This document shows positions 52,125 through 60,928 of a DNA stretch of 64,000 bases, piece after piece (the first letter of the stretch is position 1; every line of letters starts with the position of its first letter). Under the pieces are notes generated by a model. That model was given only the letters and a program-made list of their open reading frames with translations. It was not told where the DNA came from and did no database searches. Source of the stretch: Sphingomonas jatrophae (GTDB lineage Bacteria > Pseudomonadota > Alphaproteobacteria > Sphingomonadales > Sphingomonadaceae). The position numbers and the translations under genes are program-made. The DNA lies in assembly GCF_900113315.1 (NCBI RefSeq), contig NZ_FOZG01000003.1, forward strand, positions 682,001-746,000. The letters run 5' to 3'.

Positions 52125-52924
52125 TGCGCACCGCCGTCCTGATGACGACGCTGGGGGAGGCGGGCTGGGATCGCTCGCTGCCCAGCCTGCTCGCGCAGAC
52201 CCGCCCCGCCGACCGGATCATCGTGGTGATCGACCGGGCGAGCGACGGTGCCGAGCAGGCGGCGATGACGGCGGCGTGGCCGGGCGTCACCTTCCTGTTC
52301 AACGCGGCGAATATCGGCATCACCGCCTCGCTCAACCGCGCGCTGGCGGCGGCGGACGGCGCCGACATCTGCTTCCGCGCCGACGACGACGACGTGTCCG
52401 CCCCGACGCGGTTCGAGCGGCAGATCGCCTGTTTCGAGGCGACGGGCGCCGATCTGGTCGCCGCCTGGGCGACGGGCACAATCGAGACGGGCGCGACCTA
52501 TGCGATACGCTGCCCGACGGAGCATGACGCCATCGTCGCCGCGCTGGCCGAGCGCAACGTGCTGGTCCACCCCACCCTCGCCTTCCGCCGCGCGAGCATC
52601 GTCGCGCTCGGCGGATATGACGAGACGTTCCGCAACGCGCAGGATTATGCGCTGTATCTCGCCGCGATCCGCGCAGGCTGTCGCTTCGCCGCGGCCGGCG
52701 AGCCGCTGGTGACGCGGCATTACCATGCAGGCAACATCTCGGTGAAGCGGCGGATGAACCAGCTGATGTACAGCTGCGCCGCGCGCTGCGTCCACGTCGC
52801 CGCCAGCGGCGATCGGCGCGCCTTCCTGCGCACCTTGCGCCATTATGCCGCGCTGGCGATGACGCCGATGTGGGCGCGTGCGGCGCGGCGGCGGCTCTTC
52901 TCGCTGGGGGGCCGCGGCCGCTAG
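52124..52924 (+). CDS. Glycosyltransferase family 2
   Basis: A 266-residue GT-A-fold enzyme. The N-terminus MRTAVLMTTLGEAGWDRSLPSLLAQTRPADRIIVVIDRASDG is a classical GT2 start. The catalytic DxD-type region is FRADDDDVSAPTRFERQ (about 83-99), and FRRASIVALGGYDETFRNAQDYALYLAA (about 155-182) holds the acceptor-binding ED-type element. It follows the polymerase with a one-base overlap and probably adds one sugar of the repeat unit. Its 3' end overlaps the convergent unknown gene by four bases. Confidence 0.9.
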   Translation: MRTAVLMTTLGEAGWDRSLPSLLAQTRPADRIIVVIDRASDGAEQAAMTAAWPGVTFLFNAANIGITASLNRALAAADGADICFRADDDDVSAPTRFERQIACFEATGADLVAAWATGTIETGATYAIRCPTEHDAIVAALAERNVLVHPTLAFRRASIVALGGYDETFRNAQDYALYLAAIRAGCRFAAAGEPLVTRHYHAGNISVKRRMNQLMYSCAARCVHVAASGDRRAFLRTLRHYAALAMTPMWARAARRRLFSLGGRGR

Positions 52925-53751
52925 GCCGACGCGGTCGCGGCCTGCCCGCGATGCTTGCGAACAAGGAGCCGCGGCGGCCGCCGCTCCTCCGCCACCTTGT
53001 AGAGCTGCTGCGTGCGGTTGACGTAATTGGCCACCGCGCTCAGCCCCTGAAGATATTCGTTCAGCTCCGGCGTGCGCTCCGCCTCGAACATGCGCAAGGG
53101 ACGGCCCGGATCGTGCGTCTCGAAGCGCAGGGAGAACCATGGCTCACCGCGGCGGAGGACCAGCGGCCGGGCGACATCCCACCATTCGAACGCCCACATC
53201 ATGCGGCGCGGCCAGATGTGGATGGGCAGGCGCCCGCCGATCAGGATGCCCGGCCACGGATCACGGAAATGATGCGTGATCGGCGGCAATTGCGTCATGT
53301 AGACCGGCTCGTCCGCGAGGAACGTATAGGGCGTGATGATCTGAAGCACCGGCCGCTCCGGATGGCGCCACTCCCGCTCCGAGATCATGCTGAGCATGGC
53401 GTTGAGATGCTTGGTGCGGATGGTCGAGCGGTCGCCGTCGGCATTGACCAGCACGGGCGCACCCTTGTCGTCGCGGCGGAAGACGAGGTTGAGGTCGATC
53501 GGGCAGGTCACCTCGAACAAGCGCGCCTCATGGTCGAGCACGGACGGACAATGATTGACCGACTTGGCATGGGTTGGCGGCGGATCGTCACGCCGGACGC
53601 GGCGGGGCTCCGCCCAGATGAACTGCGCCTTGTCGGTATCGAGCAGCCAGCCGACATCGACCATGCGCCGCTCCGGCGAGGGGGCGGCTGCGGCCGGCGA
53701 CTGTGCCTGCCCTCCGCGTAGCCGCGCCCACAGCCCGCTCAGACCCTGCAT
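52921..53751 (-). CDS. Unknown protein in the exopolysaccharide locus
   Basis: A 276-residue soluble protein without signal peptide or membrane helix. It is rich in aromatic and basic residues, with motifs such as VDVGWLLDTDKAQFIWAEP, HCPSVLDHEARLFEVTCPIDLNLVFRRD, TPYTFLADEPVYMTQLPPITHHF and LPIHIWPRRMMWAFEWWDVARPLVL. I do not recognise a family. The composition is protein-like over the full length and it fills its slot exactly, ending within the GT2 gene's stop. It might be an enzyme modifying the polysaccharide, but nothing in the sequence proves it. Confidence 0.7.
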   Translation of the reverse strand: MQGLSGLWARLRGGQAQSPAAAAPSPERRMVDVGWLLDTDKAQFIWAEPRRVRRDDPPPTHAKSVNHCPSVLDHEARLFEVTCPIDLNLVFRRDDKGAPVLVNADGDRSTIRTKHLNAMLSMISEREWRHPERPVLQIITPYTFLADEPVYMTQLPPITHHFRDPWPGILIGGRLPIHIWPRRMMWAFEWWDVARPLVLRRGEPWFSLRFETHDPGRPLRMFEAERTPELNEYLQGLSAVANYVNRTQQLYKVAEERRPPRLLVRKHRGQAATASA

Positions 53752-54228
53752 TCCGCCTCTCCTCCGCCCCGCGGCGCACCCTGACTGCTGGCACGGCGGC
53801 GCTCTAACAAGATTGCATCTGTTCCGGATCGATATGTGCCTTGACTAACCAAGACAGTGGTTATCCCACCTGCCAAGCCGCAAGCGTCAAGCGAGCATAA
53901 ATCCTCCAGAGTGGATGATTGCCCAGAGACAGCAGGCTTGATTGCGTGGATATTCAGCACATAGATCATAAAAAGGGCAGCGACTTGGTCTATCCTTGTT
54001 CATCAAGCGACCTGCCTGGTCGATCACTTGACTCCACCCGGTTGCTAGGACATCCTTAAGCATCAGGGGGCGGGGGAGGCAGGCTGCGACCGGGACAAGT
54101 CGGATGAAAGTCCGCGCCAGTCGTCGCTACCGCATGCACTCGAACCGTTCGCCAACAGGCGAAGACTCCGGATTTCGGATGGAAGCGCGTGAACAATGAT
54201 GTTCGCGCGAAATGCGGTGGAGGCAGAT
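53752..54228. other. Long intergenic region before the RTX gene
   Basis: About 480 bases, less GC-rich than the neighbours and without a convincing gene (a 76-codon frame on the minus strand lacks supporting features). A possible sigma-70 pair lies near 53938-53967 (TTGATT and a TAGATC/CATAAA region). A small hairpin (TTCGCC-AACA-GGCGAA) lies near 54147-54162. The region probably carries the promoter and a long leader of the RTX gene. Confidence 0.4.
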
Positions 54229-55209
54229 ATGGCAACTGTTCCAGGTGACGACGACAACAATACGCTGACCGGAACGTCCGGCGCTGACATGATCTACGGC
54301 CAAGGCGGCAACGACGTTCTGTCGGGTGGCGACGGCAACGACGTGCTTTACGGCGGCAGCGGCAATGACCGGCTGTTCGGCGGCGAGGGCAATGATCAGC
54401 TGACCGGCGGCGAGGGCGCCGACTATATGGTCGGCGGCGCCGGCAACGACACCTATTATGTCGACAATACGGCTGACGTGGTGATCGAGGATACGGATGG
54501 CGGCATCGACACCGTCGTCTCGACGCTCTCCGGCTACACGCTGCGCGACAATTTCGAGACGCTGCGGCTCGGCGGGTCCGACAACATCAACGGCACGGGC
54601 AATGCGCTGAACAACACGCTGTCGGGCAATGCCGGCGGCAACAACCTGAAGGGCCTGGCCGGCAACGACAGCATCTACGGCTATGGCGGTGACGACATCA
54701 TCGACGGCGGCGAGGGCAATGACATCCTCAATGGCGGCGACGGCTTCGACATCGTCAGCTACAAGTCGGCCACGTCCGGTGTCACGGTCAGCCTCGCCAA
54801 TACGGCCAACCAGAACACCGGCGGCGCGGGCATCGACAAGCTCGCCGGCTTCGAATCGCTCGAGGGCAGCCAGTTCAACGACGTGCTGACGGGCAGCAGC
54901 GCCGCCGACAAGATCAGCGCGCTTGCCGGTGACGACACCATCCGCGGTGGCGGCGGCAATGACGACCTGACCGCCGGCGCCGGTGCCGACACGTTCGTGT
55001 TCGAGGATTCGGCGGCGGCGAACGGCGTCGACATCATCCGCGGCTTCCAGAGCGGGAGCGACAAGCTCCAGTTCAGCGACGCGGCCTACGACTTGGCCGG
55101 CTTCAGCTATGACAGCGCGACGCACATCCTGTCCTATCAGGGCGCGGCCTTGGCCGAATTCCTACCGGGCAGCGGCATCGATCCGACGACGGACATCGTC
55201 CTGGTCTGA
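54229..55209 (+). CDS. RTX calcium-binding protein, type I secretion substrate
   Basis: A 326-residue protein made of RTX nonapeptide blocks (GGxGxDxUx): NDVLSGGDGNDVLYGGSGN, DRLFGGEGNDQLTGGEGAD, then DDIIDGGEGNDILNGGDG, and a last block before a C-terminal secretion region (DKLQFSDAAYDLAGFSYDSATHIL ending TTDIVLV). There is no catalytic domain, so it is a structural or surface-associated calcium-binding protein. ATG 54229 (MATVPGDDDNN) has GGAGG five bases before it; two earlier ATGs have weaker sites. The type I secretion trio at 58-63 kb is the likely exporter. A terminator hairpin follows. Confidence 0.85.
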   Translation: MATVPGDDDNNTLTGTSGADMIYGQGGNDVLSGGDGNDVLYGGSGNDRLFGGEGNDQLTGGEGADYMVGGAGNDTYYVDNTADVVIEDTDGGIDTVVSTLSGYTLRDNFETLRLGGSDNINGTGNALNNTLSGNAGGNNLKGLAGNDSIYGYGGDDIIDGGEGNDILNGGDGFDIVSYKSATSGVTVSLANTANQNTGGAGIDKLAGFESLEGSQFNDVLTGSSAADKISALAGDDTIRGGGGNDDLTAGAGADTFVFEDSAAANGVDIIRGFQSGSDKLQFSDAAYDLAGFSYDSATHILSYQGAALAEFLPGSGIDPTTDIVLV

Positions 55210-55238
55210 TCCAGCCGGCAGCATTGCGGTGCTGAGGG

Positions 55239-55270
55239 AACGGGCGTCCGCCATGCGGGCGCCCGTTTCT
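55239..55270 (+). terminator. Terminator after the RTX gene
   Basis: AACGGGCG (55239-55246) pairs with CGCCCGTT (55260-55267), followed by TTCT. It lies 30 bases past the RTX stop. Confidence 0.65.
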
Positions 55271-55372
55271 GCGTGAGGTGCGGCCGTAGTGACAGCGCTG
55301 CTGTCAAGTGAAACATCTTTATGAGTTTTCTTAACCCGGCCAGTGTATCGCCCGGTCGGAGAAAGGTTGCTC

Positions 55373-55654
55373 ATGATGAAGCCGCACGTGCACACCTCCC
55401 CGATCGATGCCGTCGCCCAGCCGGGCGGCTGGGCCGGTGACGCGATCGCGACGCCGATCGACTTCGCCCGCGGGCACCAGCCGGACTCGACCTATGACCG
55501 CCCGTCGCCCAAGGGGCTCGGATCGCCGAGCGTGGGTGAGGTCGTGCTGACCGCCGCTTTGTGCGTCGCGGGCGGCGCGATGTTCCTCGTCTATGGCAGC
55601 TATGCCCTTGTCGCGGGCGAGATGCGCAAGCGGTTCGGCCGGCGCACGCGCTGA
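55373..55654 (+). CDS. Small single-span membrane protein
   Basis: A 93-residue protein with a hydrophilic N-terminal part (VAQPGGWAGDAIATPIDFARGHQPDSTYDRPSPK) and one membrane helix (VVLTAALCVAGGAMFLVYGSYALVAG, about 57-82) ending in a basic tail (KRFGRRTR), suggesting the N-terminus is outside. No family is recognised. GAGAAAGG precedes the ATG at 55373. Located between the RTX gene and ugd, it may belong to the polysaccharide locus. Confidence 0.55.
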   Translation: MMKPHVHTSPIDAVAQPGGWAGDAIATPIDFARGHQPDSTYDRPSPKGLGSPSVGEVVLTAALCVAGGAMFLVYGSYALVAGEMRKRFGRRTR

Positions 55655-55799
55655 CAAATCCGTAACGGACGCGCTTGCGGCGATTGCCGCCGCCGCGGCA
55701 TTTACTTGGCTCCATCGATCGTGTTGCCCCGACATCAGTCGCGGGGCCCGTTGATTATCGTCACCCGCTTGTCTCAGCCTTTCAGGGACGGAGAAAGAC

Positions 55800-57101
55800 G
55801 TGCGGTTGACGATTGTGGGGTCCGGCTATGTCGGGCTGGTATCCGGCGCGTGCTTCGCCGATTTCGGGCATGACGTGACCTGCGTCGACAAGGCGGAGGA
55901 CAAGATCGCCCGCCTCAACCGGGGCGAGATGCCGATCTATGAGCCCGGGCTGGACGATCTGGTCGCGCGCAACGTCGCGGCGGGGCGCCTGACCTTCACG
56001 CAGGATCTGGCCGCATCGATCAAGGGCGCGGATGCGGTGTTCATCGCCGTCGGCACCCCCTCGCGCCGGGGCGACGGCCATGCCGACCTCAGCTACGTCC
56101 ATGCCGCCGCGAAGGAGATTGGCGAGCAGATTGACGGCTATACCGTCGTCGTCACCAAATCGACCGTGCCCGTCGGCACCGGCGACGAGGTGGAGCGGAT
56201 CATCCGCGCGGCCAATCCGGCCGCCGAGTTCGGCGTCGTCTCCAACCCCGAATTCCTTCGCGAAGGTGCGGCGATCGACGACTTCAAGCGGCCCGACCGC
56301 ATCGTCATCGGTGCGGAGGATGAGCGCGCGACCGAGGTGATGCGGCAAGTCTATCGCCCGCTCTATCTCAATGCCGCGCCTTTGCTGGTGACGCGGCGGC
56401 GCACGGCCGAGCTGATCAAATATGCCGGCAACGCCTTCCTCGCGACCAAGATCACCTTCATCAACGAGATTGCCGACCTGTGCGAGAAAGTCGGCGCCAA
56501 CGTGCAGGATGTCGCGCGCGGCATCGGGCTGGACAATCGCATCGGATCCAAATTCCTCCATGCCGGGCCGGGCTATGGTGGATCCTGCTTTCCCAAGGAC
56601 ACGCTGGCGCTGCTGAAGACGGCGCAGGATCATGAGGCGCCGCAGCGCATCGTCGAGGCGGTCGTCGCGGTGAACGACAATCGCAAGCGGGCCATGGGCC
56701 GCAAGATCGTGCAGGCGATGGATGGCGACGTGCGCGGCAAGACCGTCGCGGTGCTGGGCCTCACCTTCAAGCCGAACACCGACGACATGCGCGATTCCCC
56801 CGCGCTCGCCGTGATCCAGACGCTGCAGGATGCGGGTGCGACCGTCGTCGCTTTCGATCCGGAAGGCATGGAGCAGGCCCGGCCGCTGCTGAGCGACGTC
56901 ACCTACGCGACCGGCGCCTATGAGGCGATCGACGGGGCCGATGCGGTGGCCATCCTGACCGAGTGGGATGCGTTTCGCGCGCTCGACCTCGATCGCGTGC
57001 GGACGCTGCTGAAATCGCCGGTGCTGGTCGATCTGCGCAACATCTACCCGCCGGAAGAGGTTGCGGCGAAGGGCTTCCGCTACGTGAGTGTCGGTCGATG
57101 A
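55800..57101 (+). CDS. ugd: UDP-glucose 6-dehydrogenase
   Basis: Oxidises UDP-glucose to UDP-glucuronate, the precursor of uronic-acid residues. The 433-residue protein has the NAD-binding N-terminus MRLTIVGSGYVGLVSGACFADFGHDVTCVD, the substrate/active-site region with KSTVPVGTGDEVERI, NPEFLREGAAIDDF, KYAGNAFLATKITFINEIADLCE and the catalytic cysteine in GPGYGGSCFPKDTLAL. The C-terminal domain has KTVAVLGLTFKPNTDDMRDSPALAVI. The start is GTG 55800. It overlaps the epimerase gene by four bases. Confidence 0.97.
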   Translation: MRLTIVGSGYVGLVSGACFADFGHDVTCVDKAEDKIARLNRGEMPIYEPGLDDLVARNVAAGRLTFTQDLAASIKGADAVFIAVGTPSRRGDGHADLSYVHAAAKEIGEQIDGYTVVVTKSTVPVGTGDEVERIIRAANPAAEFGVVSNPEFLREGAAIDDFKRPDRIVIGAEDERATEVMRQVYRPLYLNAAPLLVTRRRTAELIKYAGNAFLATKITFINEIADLCEKVGANVQDVARGIGLDNRIGSKFLHAGPGYGGSCFPKDTLALLKTAQDHEAPQRIVEAVVAVNDNRKRAMGRKIVQAMDGDVRGKTVAVLGLTFKPNTDDMRDSPALAVIQTLQDAGATVVAFDPEGMEQARPLLSDVTYATGAYEAIDGADAVAILTEWDAFRALDLDRVRTLLKSPVLVDLRNIYPPEEVAAKGFRYVSVGR

Positions 57102-58081
57102 GCCGCGGCGATCCCGTTCTCGTCACCGGCGCCGCCGGCTTCGTCGGCCATGCCGTGTCGCACCGCCTGCTCGACCGCGGCGAGCGGGTGATCGGCGTCG
57201 ATATCGTCAACGATTATTACGAGACGTCGCTGAAGGACGCACGGCTCGCCACGCTGACCGCGCGCGAGGGCTTCGCCTTCCACCGGCTCGACATCTCGGA
57301 TGCGGCCGCCATGCAGGCGCTGGTGCGGGACAACAAGGTGGTGCGGATCGTCCACCTCGCCGCCCAGGCGGGGGTCCGCTACAGCATCGACAATCCGTTC
57401 GCTTATGAGAAGTCGAACCTCGCCGGCCACCTCGCTTTGCTGGAGGCGAGCCGCCATGCCGAGGGGTTCGAGCATCTCGTCTATGCCTCGTCCAGCTCGG
57501 TTTATGGCGACAAGCCAATGGGTGGCGCGGGGTTCAGCGAGGAGGAACCGGCGACCAGCCCCGTCTCGCTCTATGCCGCAACCAAGCGTGCCTGCGAGCT
57601 GATGAGCGAGGCTTATGCCAAGCTCTATCGCTTCCCGCAGACGGGGCTGCGCTTCTTCACCGTCTATGGTCCGTGGGGCCGGCCGGACATGGCCTATTTC
57701 AGCTTCACCCGGAAGATCCTCGCCGGCGAGCCGATCGAGGTGTTCGGCGGCGGCGAGATGGCGCGCGATTTCACCTATATTGACGATATCGTCGAAGGCG
57801 TGATCGGCGCGCTGGATCATCCGCCGACCGCGGGGGAAAACCGCGTGCTCAACATCGGTGACAGCCGTCCGGTCGGCCTGATGGCGATGATCGAGGCGCT
57901 GGAGGCGGCGCTCGGCGTAACGGCGGAGAAGGTGATGCGGCCCATGCAGCCAGGCGACGTCACCGCAACCTATGCCGACGTGTCGAAGCTGGAGGCGCTG
58001 ACCGGCTATCATCCGCAGGTGATGCTGGAAGAGGGGCTGAAGCGCTTCGCCGACTGGTATCGCAACTATTATCGCATCTGA
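57098..58081 (+). CDS. UDP-glucuronate 4-epimerase (NAD-dependent, SDR family)
   Basis: Likely converts UDP-glucuronate to UDP-galacturonate. The 327-residue extended SDR has the Rossmann motif VTGAAGFVGHAVSHRLLDRGERVIGVDIVNDYYETSLKDAR, HLAAQAGVRYSIDNPFAYEKSN, the catalytic SSSSVYG...YAATKRACELM (Ser, Tyr, Lys) and FFTVYGPWGRPDMAYFSFTRKIL. The DYY and the AQAGVRYS elements are characteristic of the CapI/UGlcAE-type epimerases. Coupling to ugd by an ATGA overlap shows a two-step UDP-GlcA to UDP-GalA route. Confidence 0.92.
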   Translation: MSRGDPVLVTGAAGFVGHAVSHRLLDRGERVIGVDIVNDYYETSLKDARLATLTAREGFAFHRLDISDAAAMQALVRDNKVVRIVHLAAQAGVRYSIDNPFAYEKSNLAGHLALLEASRHAEGFEHLVYASSSSVYGDKPMGGAGFSEEEPATSPVSLYAATKRACELMSEAYAKLYRFPQTGLRFFTVYGPWGRPDMAYFSFTRKILAGEPIEVFGGGEMARDFTYIDDIVEGVIGALDHPPTAGENRVLNIGDSRPVGLMAMIEALEAALGVTAEKVMRPMQPGDVTATYADVSKLEALTGYHPQVMLEEGLKRFADWYRNYYRI

Positions 58082-58098
58082 GCCCGCGCCCGCGCCGG

Positions 58099-59574
58099 TC
58101 AGCGATCCGGCGCAGGCTCGGGCGGCAGCGGCGCGCTGGCGGGCTTGGCCAGCGACGCCGCGGGATCGACCGGCACGCGCGGCGTGACCGGCCCCTGCAC
58201 GATGCCATCGACCGCCCTGAGAACGGGGGCGTGGGGCGCCCACAGATCGCCACGCACCTTGCGGGCGTATCGCTCGGGATCGTAGCGTTCGGCCCCCGTC
58301 AGCAAAGGCGCTTCCAGCGCGCCGAGCGCCGCAAGCAGCCGGGCGCGCGCGAGATATTCGTTCGCCTGCGCGTTGGTCAGCCCGGTTCGTGCATCGAGCA
58401 GGTCGCGCGCCTGATCCAGCACGTCGAGCGTGGTGCGCAGGCCCGCCCTCTCCTGCTCGCGCGCACCGGAGAAGGCGGTCTCGGCGTGCAGCACCGCCTC
58501 GCGATAATCGCCGATGGTGCCGCGAAAGCCGATCAGCTGCTCCCAATTCTGTGCGATCGTCTGACGCACTTCGCGGCGGATCTGATCGAGCAGGTGCACA
58601 TCCTGCTCGTTGCGCGCCTGCGCCTCGCGGATGCGGGATGAGGTGATCCCCGAATTGTAGAGGGGCAAGGTGGCGGTGACGTTTGCCTGAAAGAAGGTGC
58701 GGCGATCGTCGAGATAGGGCGAGGAGGTGCCGCGCCCGCCGCTCGCCTGCGCGGCGACATAGGGGCCGAACTCCGCACGGGCGGTGCCGATCGCGGCGCG
58801 CGAGATCCGCTCGCGCGCAGCGGCTGCCTCCAACCGCGGATTGGCGGTGTCGGCGGTGGCATAGGCCTGCTCGACGCTCGGCGGGATGCCGGGCAGCGAG
58901 GGTTCGGGATCGAGCGTGCCGGGCAGATGGCCGACGCTGGCGAGATAGAGGCTGCGGCTGCTCTCCAGCGAGGCGGCGGTTTCCTTCAGCCGTGCCTGTG
59001 CGAAGGCATAGCGGACGGCGGCCTGGTCCGCGTCCGTCGCGGTCGCCTCGCGCGCACGGCGGCGGGCCTCGGTGTCGCTCAGCTGCCGGGCGAGCAGGTC
59101 GACATTTTCCGCGGTGATCGCCAGCAGCTGCTGATCGCGGCGGACGAGGACATAGGCGCCGATCACGTCGAGCAGCACCTCCGCCTCCACCTCGCGCAGC
59201 GTGCCGCGCGAGGCATCAACGGCGGCGCGCGCCTGCCGGGCAGCGCCGCTCAGCCGCCCGGAGGTGAACAGGGGCTGGTCCGCCACGCCGGCGACCGAAT
59301 CGCTCCACGCACTCGCCCGCGCCGACAGATCGCCCGAGCGGACGCTCTGCCAGTTATAGGCGCGGCTGGCGGTGGCGGAGACGGTCGGCCCGTAAGCCGC
59401 ACGCGCCTGCACCAGCCGCTCGTCGGTCGCGCGGGCATCGGCGCGTTGCGCCTCCAGCAGCGGATTGGAGGCGTAGGCGCTGCGGATCGCATCGGCGAGC
59501 GTCTCGGCAGAGGCGCCCTGCCCCACAGCCAGAAGCAACCCGCCCATCGCTATCCGTGCCGCCACCCCCCGCAT
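58099..59574 (-). CDS. TolC-family outer-membrane protein of the type I secretion system
   Basis: Trimeric outer-membrane exit duct. It is 491 residues from ATG 59574 (MRGVAARIAMGGLLLAVGQGASAETLADAIRSAYASNP), with a Sec signal. TolC hallmarks are NPLLEAQRADARATDERLVQARAAYGPTVSATAS, VADQPLFTSGRLSG and, in the second repeat, LPLYNSGITSSRIREAQARNEQ. A Pro-rich C-terminal tail ends PPEPAPDR. A TTG at 59583 is a possible earlier start. It is the last gene of the GT-ABC-HlyD-TolC run. Confidence 0.9.
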   Translation of the reverse strand: MRGVAARIAMGGLLLAVGQGASAETLADAIRSAYASNPLLEAQRADARATDERLVQARAAYGPTVSATASRAYNWQSVRSGDLSARASAWSDSVAGVADQPLFTSGRLSGAARQARAAVDASRGTLREVEAEVLLDVIGAYVLVRRDQQLLAITAENVDLLARQLSDTEARRRAREATATDADQAAVRYAFAQARLKETAASLESSRSLYLASVGHLPGTLDPEPSLPGIPPSVEQAYATADTANPRLEAAAARERISRAAIGTARAEFGPYVAAQASGGRGTSSPYLDDRRTFFQANVTATLPLYNSGITSSRIREAQARNEQDVHLLDQIRREVRQTIAQNWEQLIGFRGTIGDYREAVLHAETAFSGAREQERAGLRTTLDVLDQARDLLDARTGLTNAQANEYLARARLLAALGALEAPLLTGAERYDPERYARKVRGDLWAPHAPVLRAVDGIVQGPVTPRVPVDPAASLAKPASAPLPPEPAPDR

Positions 59575-59579
59575 CCGGC

Positions 59580-60926
59580 TCAATCCTGCCGGAAGGATCG
59601 GCTGAGCTGATCGCGCAGCGGCTTGACGATGTAGGACAGGAGCGAGCGATCCGCCGTGCGGACGAACACCTCCACCGGCATGCCCGGCACCAGCTTCAGC
59701 CCACCGAGCCGTGCCGTCTCCGCCTCGTCCACCTCGACCTCGATCGTGTAGAAGACGGAGCCGGTCCGCTGGTCCTCCGCGCGCTCCGCCGAGATGCGCG
59801 TCAGCCGGCCGGCAACTTCAGGCGTGGTCGCCGCGCTGAAGGCGGAGAAGCGGACGACAGCCGGCTGCCCGACGGCGATGGCGTCGATGTCGCTGGGGCT
59901 GACGCGCGCCTCCACCGTCAGATCCTCGCTGTCGGGCACGATCTCGAGGATCGTCTGCCCCTGCGGCACCACCCCGCCGACCGTGGTGAAGGCGAGCTTG
60001 TCGACCACGCCCGCGCCCGGCGCACGGATGATCGAGCGGCGGAATGTGTCGCCGGCGTTTGTCTTGTTGACCTGCTGCTCGGACAGCTTGCGCGTGACCT
60101 CCGCCAGCTCGGCTCCCGCGGCGGTGCGGCTGTCCTGATCGAGCAGGAGGATCTGCTGGCGCGTCTCGGTGATGCGCGCGCGGGTCTGCGCGATGTTCGC
60201 CTCCAGCGAGGCGGCATTGCCCTCCAGATCGACGGCCGCGCGCTCCAGCTGATTGAGCCGCGCGGTGGTGACGAGCTGCTTTTCGTAGAGGCCGCGCACG
60301 CTGTCCCGCTCGGGCCCGATCAGCGCGACCTGCTGGCGGTTGGCGGCGATCTGGCGGCGATAGCTCTCGATCAGCTGTTCCTGCTGGCGGATGCGCTCGC
60401 TCAGCTGCGCACGCTGCCCGGCAACCGACGCGCGCTTGAGCCGCAGGAGACGCTGCGCCTCCGCAATGGCGGCGCGGGCGGATACGTCGTGCCGGGCAAG
60501 CAGCTCGCGCGGAAAGGCGATGCCTGCCGTCCCGTCGCGCTCCGCCGTCAGCCGGGCCTTGTCGGCGAGCAGCTGGTCGAAGCTTTCGCCCGTCACCTCG
60601 GCGCTGACGCTGCTGACCGTCGAATCCAGCCGCATCAGCGGCTGGCCGGCGCGGACCCGGTCGCCATCGCGCACATAGACCTCGGCGATCACGCCGCCGG
60701 TCGGGTGGGCGATCTTCTTGACCTTGCTCGCGACCGTCACGTCGCCATGGCCGATCACCGCACCGCTGATCTGGACGAGCGTGGCGAGCGCGACCAGCAC
60801 GAGCACCAGCGCGCCGACGACGATCATGCCGATGCGCATGTTCCGCCGCAGCGCGCTGTCGGGATCGGGAATGTCGTGCGGGAGCGCGGCCGCCGCGTGG
60901 ATGCCGCCCGGCAGCTGATAGACCAT
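59580..60926 (-). CDS. HlyD-family adaptor of the type I secretion system
   Basis: Periplasmic membrane-fusion protein. It is 448 residues with one membrane helix (about 32-54, IGMIVVGALVLVLVALATLV), the barrel segment HPTGGVIAEVYVRDGDRVRAGQPLMRLD, two long coiled-coil arms (about 140-290) and the HlyD signature IIRAPGAGVVDKLAFTTVGGVVPQGQTILEIVPDSEDLTVEARVSPSDI. It corresponds to AtrB of sphingan loci. It starts two bases after the ABC gene stop. Confidence 0.93.
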   Translation of the reverse strand: MVYQLPGGIHAAAALPHDIPDPDSALRRNMRIGMIVVGALVLVLVALATLVQISGAVIGHGDVTVASKVKKIAHPTGGVIAEVYVRDGDRVRAGQPLMRLDSTVSSVSAEVTGESFDQLLADKARLTAERDGTAGIAFPRELLARHDVSARAAIAEAQRLLRLKRASVAGQRAQLSERIRQQEQLIESYRRQIAANRQQVALIGPERDSVRGLYEKQLVTTARLNQLERAAVDLEGNAASLEANIAQTRARITETRQQILLLDQDSRTAAGAELAEVTRKLSEQQVNKTNAGDTFRRSIIRAPGAGVVDKLAFTTVGGVVPQGQTILEIVPDSEDLTVEARVSPSDIDAIAVGQPAVVRFSAFSAATTPEVAGRLTRISAERAEDQRTGSVFYTIEVEVDEAETARLGGLKLVPGMPVEVFVRTADRSLLSYIVKPLRDQLSRSFRQD

Positions 60927-60928
60927 GT

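Noticed and set aside
53739-53969. 76-codon minus-strand frame before the RTX gene
   Set aside because: No ribosome-binding site and no recognisable motif; overlaps the end of the neighbouring gene.
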